From Pontibacter sp. G13 (lineage in GTDB: Bacteria > Bacteroidota > Bacteroidia > J057), in NCBI RefSeq assembly GCF_031851795.1, contig NZ_CP134696.1:3492501-3556500 (forward strand): DNA of 64,000 nucleotides, read 5' to 3'. The notes under the pieces were generated by a model. The model was not told the origin of the DNA and searched no databases. It was given only the letters and a program-made list of their open reading frames with translations. Shown piece after piece: positions 44,873 to 52,937 of this stretch; positions within the stretch are counted from its first letter, which is position 1; each line of letters begins with the position of its first letter. A program made the translations under genes and the position numbers.

Positions 44873-45574
44873 TCAGCCTTCTGATTTGGCAAATCCCTCG
44901 ATCAAGCGATCCACCTGAGCTTGAGAATTCCAACCAGACAGATCTGTTTGAAGTTGGCCTTCGTTGATGACATATTCCAAAAATGGAAATGGCTGTGGAT
45001 GCGCAAATACGCCTGAGACAATTGCGACTGGGGTCTTCAGCTCGGGAAGTTTTCTTTCCAACTCTTCCTGTATCCTCCGAAATCCGAGTGGTGGAAGACG
45101 CTTTTCCTCATGAAGCCATGTATCGGCAAGCTCTAATTCGGCCATAGATTTCGAGTCAATCGTCAGAAGCCCAATTTGAGGAATTAGGTTTGCCACGTTT
45201 AATTGCTCGAAAAGCTTAGTGTGAAAATTCGGATCAGCACCCTCAGTGACTGCAGCGCCTAGATTCCGAATGACAAGGGTGGTGGCAACTCCATTGGCCT
45301 TCAAGACGCCCACAAATTCGCGGAAATCCGTAGGGGCGACCTCCATCGAAAAAGCCCTAGCCCAGGCTGAAAATAGAGACTGAACATCCCGCCCAAATTC
45401 AGCTAGGTCCAATTCCATCCAGATGGTAGCTGTTCGGCTGAGGGATTTCACATCCGAAAGCAATCGTTCCAACCCAAGAGCTTTTGTTCCTTGGATATGG
45501 AGTGCGGCTCCTCCAGCCAATTTTTGCCACGTCCGCTCTGTGAATACAGGCCTCAACAGGTGAGTAGATTTCAT
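44873..45574 (-). CDS. Unknown protein, possibly a degenerate AAA-type ATPase
   Basis: 233 residues. The N-terminal region FTERTWQKLAGGAALHIQGTKALGLERLLSDV has the layout of an AAA/STAND nucleotide-binding loop, but the P-loop reads GTKALGLE and lacks the Lys-Thr/Ser pair, so ATP binding is doubtful. A later ELDLAEFGRDVQSLF and VATTLVIRNLGA fit strands of such a domain. No signal peptide or membrane segment. A minus-strand TATCTTTG box lies only four bases before the ATG at 45574, which would make the mRNA nearly leaderless. The gene lies 128 bases upstream of pheT on the same strand. Function unknown. Confidence 0.55.
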   Translation of the reverse strand: MKSTHLLRPVFTERTWQKLAGGAALHIQGTKALGLERLLSDVKSLSRTATIWMELDLAEFGRDVQSLFSAWARAFSMEVAPTDFREFVGVLKANGVATTLVIRNLGAAVTEGADPNFHTKLFEQLNVANLIPQIGLLTIDSKSMAELELADTWLHEEKRLPPLGFRRIQEELERKLPELKTPVAIVSGVFAHPQPFPFLEYVINEGQLQTDLSGWNSQAQVDRLIEGFAKSEG

Positions 45575-45578
45575 GCCG

Positions 45579-45586
45579 CAAAGATA
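45579..45586 (-). promoter_or_regulatory. -7 box immediately before the degenerate-ATPase-like gene
   Basis: Minus-strand TATCTTTG matches TAnnTTTG and is separated from the ATG by four bases, implying a leaderless transcript or a later true start. Confidence 0.45.
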
Positions 45587-45653
45587 CTAGGCAATCAGGA
45601 TCTTTTCGAACGAAGAGTCGTAGGATCTTCCAAACCCAAATCTCCCTACCAGC

Positions 45654-46403
45654 ATGAAATTCCTCCGAAAACATTGGCTTAAAATCCTTGGGATCTTTTC
45701 CATTCCTACATTGCTTGGACTATATTTTTTCACTTGGATTTTTGATCCAGTAATAGGACCGATTTACGACCGATTGTCTGGGCAGCAACCCGTGTTGAAT
45801 GAATCGGAAATAGACAAAGCGCTGGAGCAATTCCAGACAATTTCTTATTCAGAATTGCTGAAAACCGATTATGGCCATAAGTACCAGTTGGATGATCCTA
45901 AGCATCGCCACAGGTATGAGGAGCAGAGATTTCTGGTGATTCGAGGGATGGATCGGTACAAATTCTTGGTCGGGAGAAATCGCGTAGAATCGTTCCTCGC
46001 TAAGGACCGAATTTGGAGGGTTCAGATTCCCAACATGGATCACACCCAATATCTACTGATCCAGCGATCGCTTTTAAAGCAAGTCCTGACTTTTTATCAG
46101 CGCCTAGACCAAGCCAACCTCCCACGGTATCAATACCAAATTACGTCTGGGTTCCGTCCACCAGCCTACAATCAAATAGTTGGTGGCAAGCCCAAAAGCA
46201 GGCATTTGGCTGGAGATGCAGTTGACTTGCTCATCGGGGATCTCAATAGGGATGGCCATGCAAATTCAGAGGATCGGGATGTTGCCTATCAGCTTTTGGA
46301 CCAAAAGGTGGTCCGAGCCATGGGCGGATTAGGGAAATATAAAAGCAACACGCGTATCGTGCATATCGATACGCGTGGCTATCGTGCTCGCTGGCACTAT
46401 TGA
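45654..46403 (+). CDS. Peptidase M15-like (DUF882-type) carboxypeptidase with membrane anchor
   Basis: 249 residues. A membrane helix (about 10-29) anchors a periplasmic domain. The C-terminal 90 residues carry the M15/DUF882 zinc-site pattern: TSGFRPPAYN, SRHLAGDAVD (His184, Asp191) and VHIDTRGYRARWHY (His237). Between them lies DLNRDGHANSED (196-207), a dockerin- or EF-hand-like calcium loop with ligands at 1, 3, 5 and 12. The enzyme should trim peptidoglycan peptides (D-Ala-D-Ala-type bonds). It is divergent from the gene at 44873 and convergent with the dioxygenase gene, ending 13 bases before it. Confidence 0.82.
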   Translation: MKFLRKHWLKILGIFSIPTLLGLYFFTWIFDPVIGPIYDRLSGQQPVLNESEIDKALEQFQTISYSELLKTDYGHKYQLDDPKHRHRYEEQRFLVIRGMDRYKFLVGRNRVESFLAKDRIWRVQIPNMDHTQYLLIQRSLLKQVLTFYQRLDQANLPRYQYQITSGFRPPAYNQIVGGKPKSRHLAGDAVDLLIGDLNRDGHANSEDRDVAYQLLDQKVVRAMGGLGKYKSNTRIVHIDTRGYRARWHY

Positions 46404-46416
46404 AGGAAGGAGGCCT

Positions 46417-46944
46417 CTATCCTTTCTTGGCGGGTACTGGCATGACGGTTCCGCACTTTTTGCAAGTACGCGCTTCTTCAGATGCATAGAATTTCTCAAA
46501 TACGCCCTGCATCTGCGTCATGATATTTTCAAGCGGGAAAAATTCCTCATAGAGCTTGTTGTTGCAGTTTTGACAAAACCACAACAATCCATCCGTATGT
46601 GAATTATCGCGTTTACGCTCAATTACCATCCCAATAGATCCTGCCGATCTTTGAGGAGAGTGGGGGACCTTGGCTGGAAGCAAGAACATCTCACCTTCAG
46701 AAATAGGAATATCCACAGGTTTTCCGTCCTCCTGAATTTTGAGGACCATATCCCCTTCAATCATGTAGAAGAATTCCTCCGTTTCGTTGAAGTGGTAATC
46801 GGTCCGTTGATTTGGCCCGCCAACAATCATCACGATGAAGTCATCGGTTTCCTCATAGACCACTTTATTCCCCACCGGCGGTTTGAGCAAGTGGCGGTGA
46901 TCATCTATCCAGTTTTTGAGATCTAGTACAGGAAATTTAGGCAT
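46417..46944 (-). CDS. nbaC: 3-hydroxyanthranilate 3,4-dioxygenase
   Basis: 175 residues from the ATG at 46944; the earlier open frame is not protein-like. The enzyme opens the ring of 3-hydroxyanthranilate on the kynurenine route to quinolinate and NAD. The cupin iron ligands are His51, Glu57 and His95 (DYHFNETEEFFYMIEGDM and VPHSPQR), and the substrate region IERKRDNSHTDGLLWF is typical. Two CxxC pairs (Cys123/126, Cys160/163) form the rubredoxin-like second metal site of bacterial HAO. No other kynurenine genes are nearby. Confidence 0.93.
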   Translation of the reverse strand: MPKFPVLDLKNWIDDHRHLLKPPVGNKVVYEETDDFIVMIVGGPNQRTDYHFNETEEFFYMIEGDMVLKIQEDGKPVDIPISEGEMFLLPAKVPHSPQRSAGSIGMVIERKRDNSHTDGLLWFCQNCNNKLYEEFFPLENIMTQMQGVFEKFYASEEARTCKKCGTVMPVPAKKG

Positions 46945-47061
46945 AAGTATTTGGCTAGATGGGTTCAAGCGGCACAAGGGAACTTGTACCAAATGGTAAA
47001 TTACCAAAAGCCCCTCGAACCCACAACTTCACCATCAAAAAGCTCTCGGAACGAGGAAGTC

Positions 47062-47679
47062 TTACTCCTCAGCCTCTTCCATCATTTCGTGATCTTCCTC
47101 CAATACTTCAGCGGCCTCTTGGATTTCCTGTTTTTCAGCGGCTTCCTGAGACACCTCTTCCAGATTTTCAAGCCCATCTTCAAAGGTACCCCCCAAGATC
47201 ATATCGGCCATCGCGGCAAACATCAGGTCTGAAGGTTTTTTGGTGAAGGTCATCGCCATCGCCCAAGTAACTTCTGTACGATCCGGGCCTTTTTCCACAA
47301 ATTTCCAGGTTCCGTGTCCATCGCTCGATTGCCCTTCAAAATGTAGGGTAGTGTGGATGGATTCATTGGGAATACTCTCATCAATCTTCAGACTCCCGTG
47401 TCCAACATTGGGATCTTCAGACTCCCAACTGTAGGCCGCACCCGGGCCACTAGGGATGTTGGCGTATTCAATCTTCATATTGGGATCGATCTGGTGCCAA
47501 GGGGACCATTTTTCCCAATTGGACATGGTATTGACTTGCTCGAATACCACCCGAATGGGCGCGTTCAGTTCGGCAGTACGACTGACAGTTTTCTCAGTGG
47601 GAATCACTAAGGCCATGATTCCATAAATCACGACTACGACCAAGACGATAGCCAAGAGTATGCGTGTGAGAGTTTTCAT
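47062..47679 (-). CDS. SRPBCC-family protein with membrane anchor and acidic tail
   Basis: 205 residues. An N-terminal membrane helix (LLAIVLVVVVIYGIMALVI) is followed by a START/SRPBCC ligand-binding domain: VSRTAELNAPIRVVFEQVN, NWEKWSPWHQIDPNMKI and the late GTWKFVEKGPDRTEVTWAM are typical of the polyketide cyclase/dehydrase-like group. The last about 40 residues are almost all Glu and Ala and predicted helical. The ligand is unknown; envelope localisation is inferred from the helix. It lies 117 bases upstream of the dioxygenase on the same strand. Confidence 0.8.
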   Translation of the reverse strand: MKTLTRILLAIVLVVVVIYGIMALVIPTEKTVSRTAELNAPIRVVFEQVNTMSNWEKWSPWHQIDPNMKIEYANIPSGPGAAYSWESEDPNVGHGSLKIDESIPNESIHTTLHFEGQSSDGHGTWKFVEKGPDRTEVTWAMAMTFTKKPSDLMFAAMADMILGGTFEDGLENLEEVSQEAAEKQEIQEAAEVLEEDHEMMEEAEE

Positions 47680-48171
47680 ATCTAGTAGATTAGAAGTGAG
47701 TCGATTAAGTGCGGATTGGATTCATATTCAAGATAACATTAAATTCCCCATCTTCAAGCCATTGCACAAAAAATTAGCATGAATTGCACATACTATTAGA
47801 CAGGCCTTCGATATTCTTTCAATAGATTGAATGCGCCCAACAATTGCAGCTTATTTTCTGTTGGAAATTAGCAACCCAGCCCTTACCGTGCCTTCACACC
47901 ATCTGGCAGAAATCATACAGATCAAATGCGTAAAATGCTACCGATGGCGCAGAATTTGAGAGGCACACCCTCACTATGCAGCGGATCTTTGTCAGGAGTT
48001 TCCGCTGGGTGCAATACTGTTCTCAAGGCAGAAAAAAGCTGCTTGATGAACTCAAGACTTTTACCAAGACCACTCACCGGAATCTGTGTAAATATGCGGC
48101 GATTGAAAGTCTCCGTCTTGCGAGTGCATTTGTGTCTATTAATCCTTGATTTTTAGCCGTTTAAACTAGCA
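47680..48171. other. Intergenic, nothing recognised
   Basis: About 490 bases without a convincing gene. A 76-codon plus-strand frame at 47926-48156 has no protein-like features. No tRNA cloverleaf was found. The AT-rich left part may hold the promoter of the SRPBCC gene. Confidence 0.4.
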
Positions 48172-48205
48172 TTGACAATAACTTCACAATTCGACGTTAT
48201 CTTTG
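48172..48205 (+). promoter_or_regulatory. Promoter of the 54-residue membrane protein gene
   Basis: TTGACA (48172-48177) and TATCTTTG (48198-48205), an exact TAnnTTTG, with a spacer slightly longer than usual. Transcription would start about 50 bases before the small ORF. Confidence 0.55.
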
Positions 48206-48260
48206 AGCACAACAAAAACACGCTACGTTTAGCATTTAATCACAGACGAGCGTTACTCTC

Positions 48261-48425
48261 ATGGAAAACTTTTTCGATGCCACCCTCATGCTGTTCTGGG
48301 CATTGTTTTTCCTTGCCACATGCTGGGGAGTTTATTTGGCTTTCATGAGCCATCCTCATCCACCTCGCACGAAATTAGAAGATGACGATCCAGTCTATTT
48401 GACCGGACCCTATCAGAAAGGTTAA
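48261..48425 (+). CDS. 54-residue single-helix membrane protein
   Basis: A short gene with start ATG at 48261 and stop TAA at 48423. Residues 7-29 form one hydrophobic helix (TLMLFWALFFLATCWGVYLA), followed by a His/Pro patch (MSHPHPPR) and an acidic tail (KLEDDDPVYLTG). It has a recognisable -7 promoter box about 55 bases upstream and a strong terminator about 90 bases downstream, so it is a complete transcription unit rather than a chance frame. I do not recognise the family. Small single-pass proteins like this are often subunits or regulators of membrane complexes. Confidence 0.65.
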   Translation: MENFFDATLMLFWALFFLATCWGVYLAFMSHPHPPRTKLEDDDPVYLTGPYQKG

Positions 48426-48509
48426 AGCATTAGGGGCTAATCCAGCTAACGGATCAGTCCCATTTTTCATGAAGCAGTCTTAGGCTTTGGGGCCCAGAGG
48501 GCTTCGAGC

Positions 48510-48554
48510 ATAAAAAAACAGGAGTCGTCTTTAGGGACAACTCCTGTTTTTGGG
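48510..48554. terminator. Bidirectional terminator
   Basis: AACAGGAGTCGTC and GGACAACTCCTGTT form a long stem (one mismatch-like G-T) around TTTAG, with TTTTTGG on the plus side and TTTTTTTATG on the minus side. It serves both the small plus-strand gene and the minus-strand parA pair that converge here. Confidence 0.85.
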
Positions 48555-48572
48555 TGATAAGCCATAAATCGG

Positions 48573-48989
48573 CTAGACCTCTCTTTCGACGTACACCTTG
48601 AGTGCGATATTGATGACATCTTTCACACGGATTCCTTTGGCGATAGCGATCTTCCTCGCACGTTCAAGGACTTCTGTGGTGATCATCGTACTAAATCGAC
48701 TTTCTTGCTTGGTAGGATCAAAAGTGCCAGCCTTTTTTGCTTCCCATGTGCTACGAGAGGGAAATAATTCATCGAACACCTGGTTTCCCAAAGCCTCCTC
48801 CATGGTATCCAATAGGCTATTGGACCCACTTCCCTCTTTACCGACATCCAATGTAGAGACATTGGACTGCCGAGCAGGCTTACGGGTTTGGTTTTGAGGA
48901 ATGACATCATCCAAGACATCTTCCTCAAAGGCTTCACCCAGTATGTCGAGAAATTTTTTTGCCATGCGATTGGGGTTTGCGACCATCAT
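48573..48989 (-). CDS. ParA-partner protein with ribbon-helix-helix-like C-terminus
   Basis: 138 residues. The C-terminal 45 residues (SRFSTMITTEVLERARKIAIAKGIRVKDVINIALKVYVE) have the short strand plus two helices of a ribbon-helix-helix DNA-binding domain, while the first 95 residues are polar and probably disordered with two short repeats (KKFLDILGEAFEED and LLDTMEEALGNQVFDELFP). It lies 39 bases after parA on the same strand, the position of ParB/ParG/RHH partners in partition cassettes. The start may instead be the ATG at 48965 (MAKKFLD); no Shine-Dalgarno sequence decides it. Predicted to bind a DNA site and stimulate the ParA ATPase. Confidence 0.65.
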   Translation of the reverse strand: MMVANPNRMAKKFLDILGEAFEEDVLDDVIPQNQTRKPARQSNVSTLDVGKEGSGSNSLLDTMEEALGNQVFDELFPSRSTWEAKKAGTFDPTKQESRFSTMITTEVLERARKIAIAKGIRVKDVINIALKVYVEREV

Positions 48990-49028
48990 TCAGAAATAGA
49001 GGGTTCTTCTCGTCCGGGGATACATCGA

Positions 49029-49787
49029 TCAAGCCGGTACCTCTGCCTTCAAGCGCTCGACGACCTCGTGGGTCAACTCCATGTAATCGGTCGCACCATT
49101 GCAGTTGGCATCATACTGGAAAATATTCTTTCCGAGGCTCTGAGATTCAGCCAGGGCGATATTTCCGCGAATTTTGGTATTAAATACAGCATCCTCATAT
49201 CGCTCCACAGCCAGTTCCATCACATCTCTGTGAAGCACCTTGCGATTGTCAAATTGCGTAATGACGATTCCCAACAGCTCTAGTTCACGATTCATACGGG
49301 TCTTCACGGTACGAAGAATCCGGATAAAATCGGCCATTCCCTGAAGGGCCAATGACTCGGGCTGAAGCGCAATCAACACCAAGTCACTCGCAGTCAAGGC
49401 TGAAACCGTCAACGCGCCCAAAGATGGCGGACAGTCGATCAGGATGAAGTCATATTCCGGCCGAATGGAATCCAAGCTTTCATGAAGGATAAATTCCTTC
49501 CCGACTTCATTGTTTTTCTCAAATCCTGCCAAATGTACCGAAGAAGGAACGATATCAATGTCCCCTACTCGTTTGACCATTTTGCGGACATCATCCTGGT
49601 AAGCCAGTACATGAAAAATGGTCTGATCCTGCTTTTTCAGGCCCATGGCAAATGATGCATTGGCTTGCGGATCCATGTCGATAACCAAGACCTTGTGACC
49701 AGCCCTAGCCATACCAGCAGCTAAGTTTACTGTAGTAGTGGTTTTACCAACCCCACCCTTGTGATTTGCAATCGAAATGACACTCAT
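49029..49787 (-). CDS. parA: ParA/Soj-family partition ATPase
   Basis: 252 residues from the ATG at 49787; the frame is open 30 codons further but without protein features. It begins with the deviant Walker A motif NHKGGVGKTTTTVNLA (10-17), followed by VLVIDMDPQAN and the Walker B strand FILIDCPPSLG, and contains the switch region typical of ParA. ParA binds DNA as ATP dimers and positions plasmids, chromosomal origins or protein cargo. Its immediate neighbour is a ribbon-helix-helix-like partner instead of a classical ParB, resembling plasmid type Ib partition cassettes. It may be of plasmid origin or position a cellular structure; the cargo is unknown. Confidence 0.92.
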   Translation of the reverse strand: MSVISIANHKGGVGKTTTTVNLAAGMARAGHKVLVIDMDPQANASFAMGLKKQDQTIFHVLAYQDDVRKMVKRVGDIDIVPSSVHLAGFEKNNEVGKEFILHESLDSIRPEYDFILIDCPPSLGALTVSALTASDLVLIALQPESLALQGMADFIRILRTVKTRMNRELELLGIVITQFDNRKVLHRDVMELAVERYEDAVFNTKIRGNIALAESQSLGKNIFQYDANCNGATDYMELTHEVVERLKAEVPA

Positions 49788-49960
49788 AACGGTCAGGAAT
49801 TGTCTGTTTGTCGGACTTCCTAAATGATGTACGTCTGTGAAGGATGCTTCCGTATACCTACAGAGAGGTATTTCCAAATCTATCTCCGCCCATCCTCATT
49901 GCATGCACGGGAATGCGTGATTGGGCAAAAATGCCAGTCCAGAGGCCAATATTGGGATTT

Positions 49961-49991
49961 CAGAAACAGGATTTCTGGGATAATCGATCCC
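49961..49991. promoter_or_regulatory. Candidate palindromic site upstream of parA
   Basis: Two small palindromes adjoin: CAGAAA and TTTCTG (49961-49977), then GGGAT and ATCCC (49977-49991). They lie in the 365-base gap between divergent parA and the TPR gene, the place where a partition site or operator for the ribbon-helix-helix partner would be expected. This is inference from symmetry and position only. The rest of the gap shows nothing else. Confidence 0.35.
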
Positions 49992-50152
49992 GATTTGTGC
50001 TAATATACTTAAAATTGGGTGATATCTGATTGTATGTCTTTTCATTAATATACGATTTATGCAGAAATTTAAGGAGGCATCTCTTTGAGCATCCTAGCTT
50101 TTTTGCCGCTTCCGATCCATCATCTTTCCTGAGAATTTCCGACCTTCTAAAT

Positions 50153-51283
50153 ATGCCTTTACGAACCCTCCTCATCCCATTTGCCAAACCCGCACAAAAG
50201 GTCACCGAACATTGGCTCGCTCGGAAAAAATGGCTCAGATTCCATATTTCCCCGCAGCAAGGAATCAGGCTTTGGCCCAAGCAGCAATTGGATCAACTCA
50301 TCGACGCTCAGTATGAAGTCGGGCATCAATTGGACGGTACCCTTCGCCAAGGATTTACAGGGCTTTATCACCAACAAGCTCAAATCCATCATGCTTTACT
50401 GGACCAAACCGACACCCTAAACGAGTCCCTCAAAGGGATTGCCGTCGAATTGAGGACGAGTCGTGAAGAAATGGGTAAACAACTCTCGGAGCTAACTGAA
50501 AAAACCGAGCAGGTAGGGGATCTCATCGTGGAAACTGGCGCTCAACTTGAAGCGGGCATGGCAGGTCTGGGGGCGCAGATGGATATGGGGTTTTCAGGGC
50601 TAATGTCTCAATTCGAGCTTCAACGTGCGGAAATGCAGGAAGGGCTGGAAAAGATTGCCAACCTACTCAGCAATCAAGAGAAGACAAGGGCTAGGGAACG
50701 ATTTCAGGACGGGAAACTGGCCTATGATCAATATGCACAGCATCCAGATGAGCCTCAATTCCTGATGGATGCTGCCCACTATCTCCAGGAGAGCGTCTCC
50801 ATGTACAGAGGCAATCCTTTTGCGCAAATGCTATTGGGATTTGTCTATCAAGAACCTACAGATCTGTTTGATCTAGGCAAAAGCACAGAACATTGCTTGC
50901 TGGCAGCAACCTATGCCAAGGGAATTCAGCAACCCAAGCTTGCCGCACGAGCCTACTTTCAGGCGGCTTGGAACCAATACCTGCTCGGGGATTTGGAGGA
51001 AGCCATCCGATTGGGTGAATTGTGCCTCTCTATGGATGCATTAGGCATTCCGGAATGCTACTACAACCTCGCTAAATTTCATGGAAGTCTCGGACAAGCA
51101 GAGCAAGCAATTACCTATCTGGATGCAGCCGTCCAAGATTTCGATGCAGCCTATACGATCAAAGCCGATTTGGATAGTGATTTCGAACCAATCAAGGAGA
51201 CCCTTCACGAATATTTCGAAAAAATCAGAAATCAAGCTGCCGCCACTTGGGATCAGCAGATGAAACGATTGGGGATTGGCTAG
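50153..51283 (+). CDS. Coiled-coil and TPR protein of unknown function
   Basis: 376 residues from the ATG at 50153. The first 45 residues are basic, then a long coiled coil (about 75-185) with repeated short units such as GFTGLYHQQAQIHHALLDQ and GMAGLGAQMDMGFSGLMSQ. The C-terminal half (about 190-350) is made of TPR-like helical hairpins (AYFQAAWNQYLLGDLEEAIR, CYYNLAKFHGSLGQAEQAI). No signal peptide. It is divergent from parA and overlaps the convergent cNMP-binding gene by four bases. It could be a scaffold; there is no direct functional evidence. Confidence 0.7.
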   Translation: MPLRTLLIPFAKPAQKVTEHWLARKKWLRFHISPQQGIRLWPKQQLDQLIDAQYEVGHQLDGTLRQGFTGLYHQQAQIHHALLDQTDTLNESLKGIAVELRTSREEMGKQLSELTEKTEQVGDLIVETGAQLEAGMAGLGAQMDMGFSGLMSQFELQRAEMQEGLEKIANLLSNQEKTRARERFQDGKLAYDQYAQHPDEPQFLMDAAHYLQESVSMYRGNPFAQMLLGFVYQEPTDLFDLGKSTEHCLLAATYAKGIQQPKLAARAYFQAAWNQYLLGDLEEAIRLGELCLSMDALGIPECYYNLAKFHGSLGQAEQAITYLDAAVQDFDAAYTIKADLDSDFEPIKETLHEYFEKIRNQAAATWDQQMKRLGIG

Positions 51284-52668
51284 ATCAACGTCAGCTTGTG
51301 ATTCACCTCCAGTGCCATCGCCTCTTGATTCAACTCTCGCTTCAGATGCTTGATATAGTCCACCACTTCGTCGAGATGGCGATTCAGGTCTGAACGCGTG
51401 ATGTAAGAGTGAACGATGTAAATGACTTCGCCCACCAATCCCAGTTTCTCACTGTGCCAAACGCCGCTGGCAACTTTGCAGGTAGCCCCGCCAAATCGTT
51501 CGGCCATGAAGCTCATCGTTTGGTCCATGTGAACAGTCGTGTCCATTTCCTGATCGACATCGGTGGTCGTAGGAATGAAAATTCCCAAACTATTGGTACG
51601 CTCCATCCGCTCGACACATTGGATCAAGACCTTCCTGATAGGGTCGGCCACTTCTTCGTGATCTCGAAACGGAAGTTTGAAAACAGGATAATCCGCGAGG
51701 TAAGGGATCTCAAAATCAGGCGCAAAGCCATCTCCTACAGGCTCAAAGTCAGATCGATGATGGTTCACCACCGTAATCACCCCAGTCTCTTCCGGACGAA
51801 TTTTTCCTTTGAGAAATTTCTGCATGCGTTCTGCTCCTTGAATTCCCTCTTTGGAAGGATCAGTTAGCAGAATGATCTGGCAGGCTTGCTCCACAAATGG
51901 AATGACAGAGGCATCGGGATCTCCCTGAACTTTGATGACAATCTGGGAATAGGCATCCTTGATTTTGTCCATCAAAAGCGTCGCCCGGGTAGTCTCCGGC
52001 AGGTAGGAATCTCCTTGATGGAATAGGATATCAAATCCTCCACCGTGATGGTAGACTTGGGTTCCTTTGGGCAATTGGAATCCCTTGAGGACTCGGAAAG
52101 GATTGGGGTATTCAAGGTAGGCCGTCGGTTTGGGATCAGCTTTGGCCATTTCCTCGGCGAGAAGCGTACCAAAACTCGTCCCGCCATCATTGGTGGTATT
52201 TTCCAAGATGAGGACCATCCGCTGGTTGTCATTGGCACTACTCAGTCTCCGATTGGATTGTACCAGATACCGGCCGAGAATTCGTGCGAGTTCAATGGCT
52301 ACCACGGGATATTGATGAAGGAGATCGAGGAAATCATCTCGGCGAATCGCTAGGGCATCGACCTCACTGAGTGCAACCACACTGGCAGAGCGAGCTTGAT
52401 TTTCGAGGATACCCACTTCTCCAAAGGTATTCCCCGCCATCAAATACGCCAAGACATCCTCTCGGTCATGAGTCATGCGCTTGACAGCGACGATCCCATT
52501 CACAATCAGAAATAGCGCAGTACTAGGCTGGCCTTGCCATACGATGATATCGCCAGGGAAGAATTGGCGAACTTTGGTTTTCCGAGCGACAATTTCCAAG
52601 GCTTGATCATCCAATCCCGAGAAGAGATTGGAATGTTTTAAAGCCTCCTTCATACTGGTTTGGTCCAT
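51280..52668 (-). CDS. Cyclic-nucleotide-binding protein with degenerate MinD/CpaE-like domain
   Basis: 462 residues. Residues about 10-135 are a CRP-type cNMP-binding domain with the phosphate cassette GNTFGEVGILENQARSASVVA; its Arg and Glu are intact. Residues about 155-330 have a MinD/CpaE-like layout (MVLILENTTNDGGTSFGTLLA), but the P-loop lacks the Lys and Thr needed for ATP. The C-terminal about 110 residues (FGGATCKVASGVWHSEKLGLVGE, then ELNQEAMALEVN) resemble a small stand-alone family seen in many bacteria. It is divergent from the adenylate cyclase gene 269 bases away, so cAMP made by that enzyme is a plausible ligand. No DNA-binding HTH is present, so it is not a CRP-like transcription factor. 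Confidence 0.75.
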   Translation of the reverse strand: MDQTSMKEALKHSNLFSGLDDQALEIVARKTKVRQFFPGDIIVWQGQPSTALFLIVNGIVAVKRMTHDREDVLAYLMAGNTFGEVGILENQARSASVVALSEVDALAIRRDDFLDLLHQYPVVAIELARILGRYLVQSNRRLSSANDNQRMVLILENTTNDGGTSFGTLLAEEMAKADPKPTAYLEYPNPFRVLKGFQLPKGTQVYHHGGGFDILFHQGDSYLPETTRATLLMDKIKDAYSQIVIKVQGDPDASVIPFVEQACQIILLTDPSKEGIQGAERMQKFLKGKIRPEETGVITVVNHHRSDFEPVGDGFAPDFEIPYLADYPVFKLPFRDHEEVADPIRKVLIQCVERMERTNSLGIFIPTTTDVDQEMDTTVHMDQTMSFMAERFGGATCKVASGVWHSEKLGLVGEVIYIVHSYITRSDLNRHLDEVVDYIKHLKRELNQEAMALEVNHKLTLI

Positions 52669-52937
52669 AAAACAAGGGCAATAGATTTGCGAAGCGCTCC
52701 CTGCGATGAAAAAGTCTCATCTGGGAGGTTCGACAATTCAAGGTTAAAGTAAAGCCAAAAGCGATCAAGATGCCAACGTTCACGTCCAAAAACGGAATTT
52801 TATCCAATAATGAATATTAAGAGGCAGCTTGATCTAAATGCCTTTGGTGATTTTTTGATTGTTTCGCAATTTACTCCGGCAAAAGTCTTGCTATCTATTT
52901 CGACTTTTCCCGCAAACGATCCGCAAATTCGACCTTC

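Noticed and set aside
47926-48156. 76-residue ORF between the SRPBCC gene and the small membrane protein
   Set aside because: No protein-like composition, signal, or promoter support.
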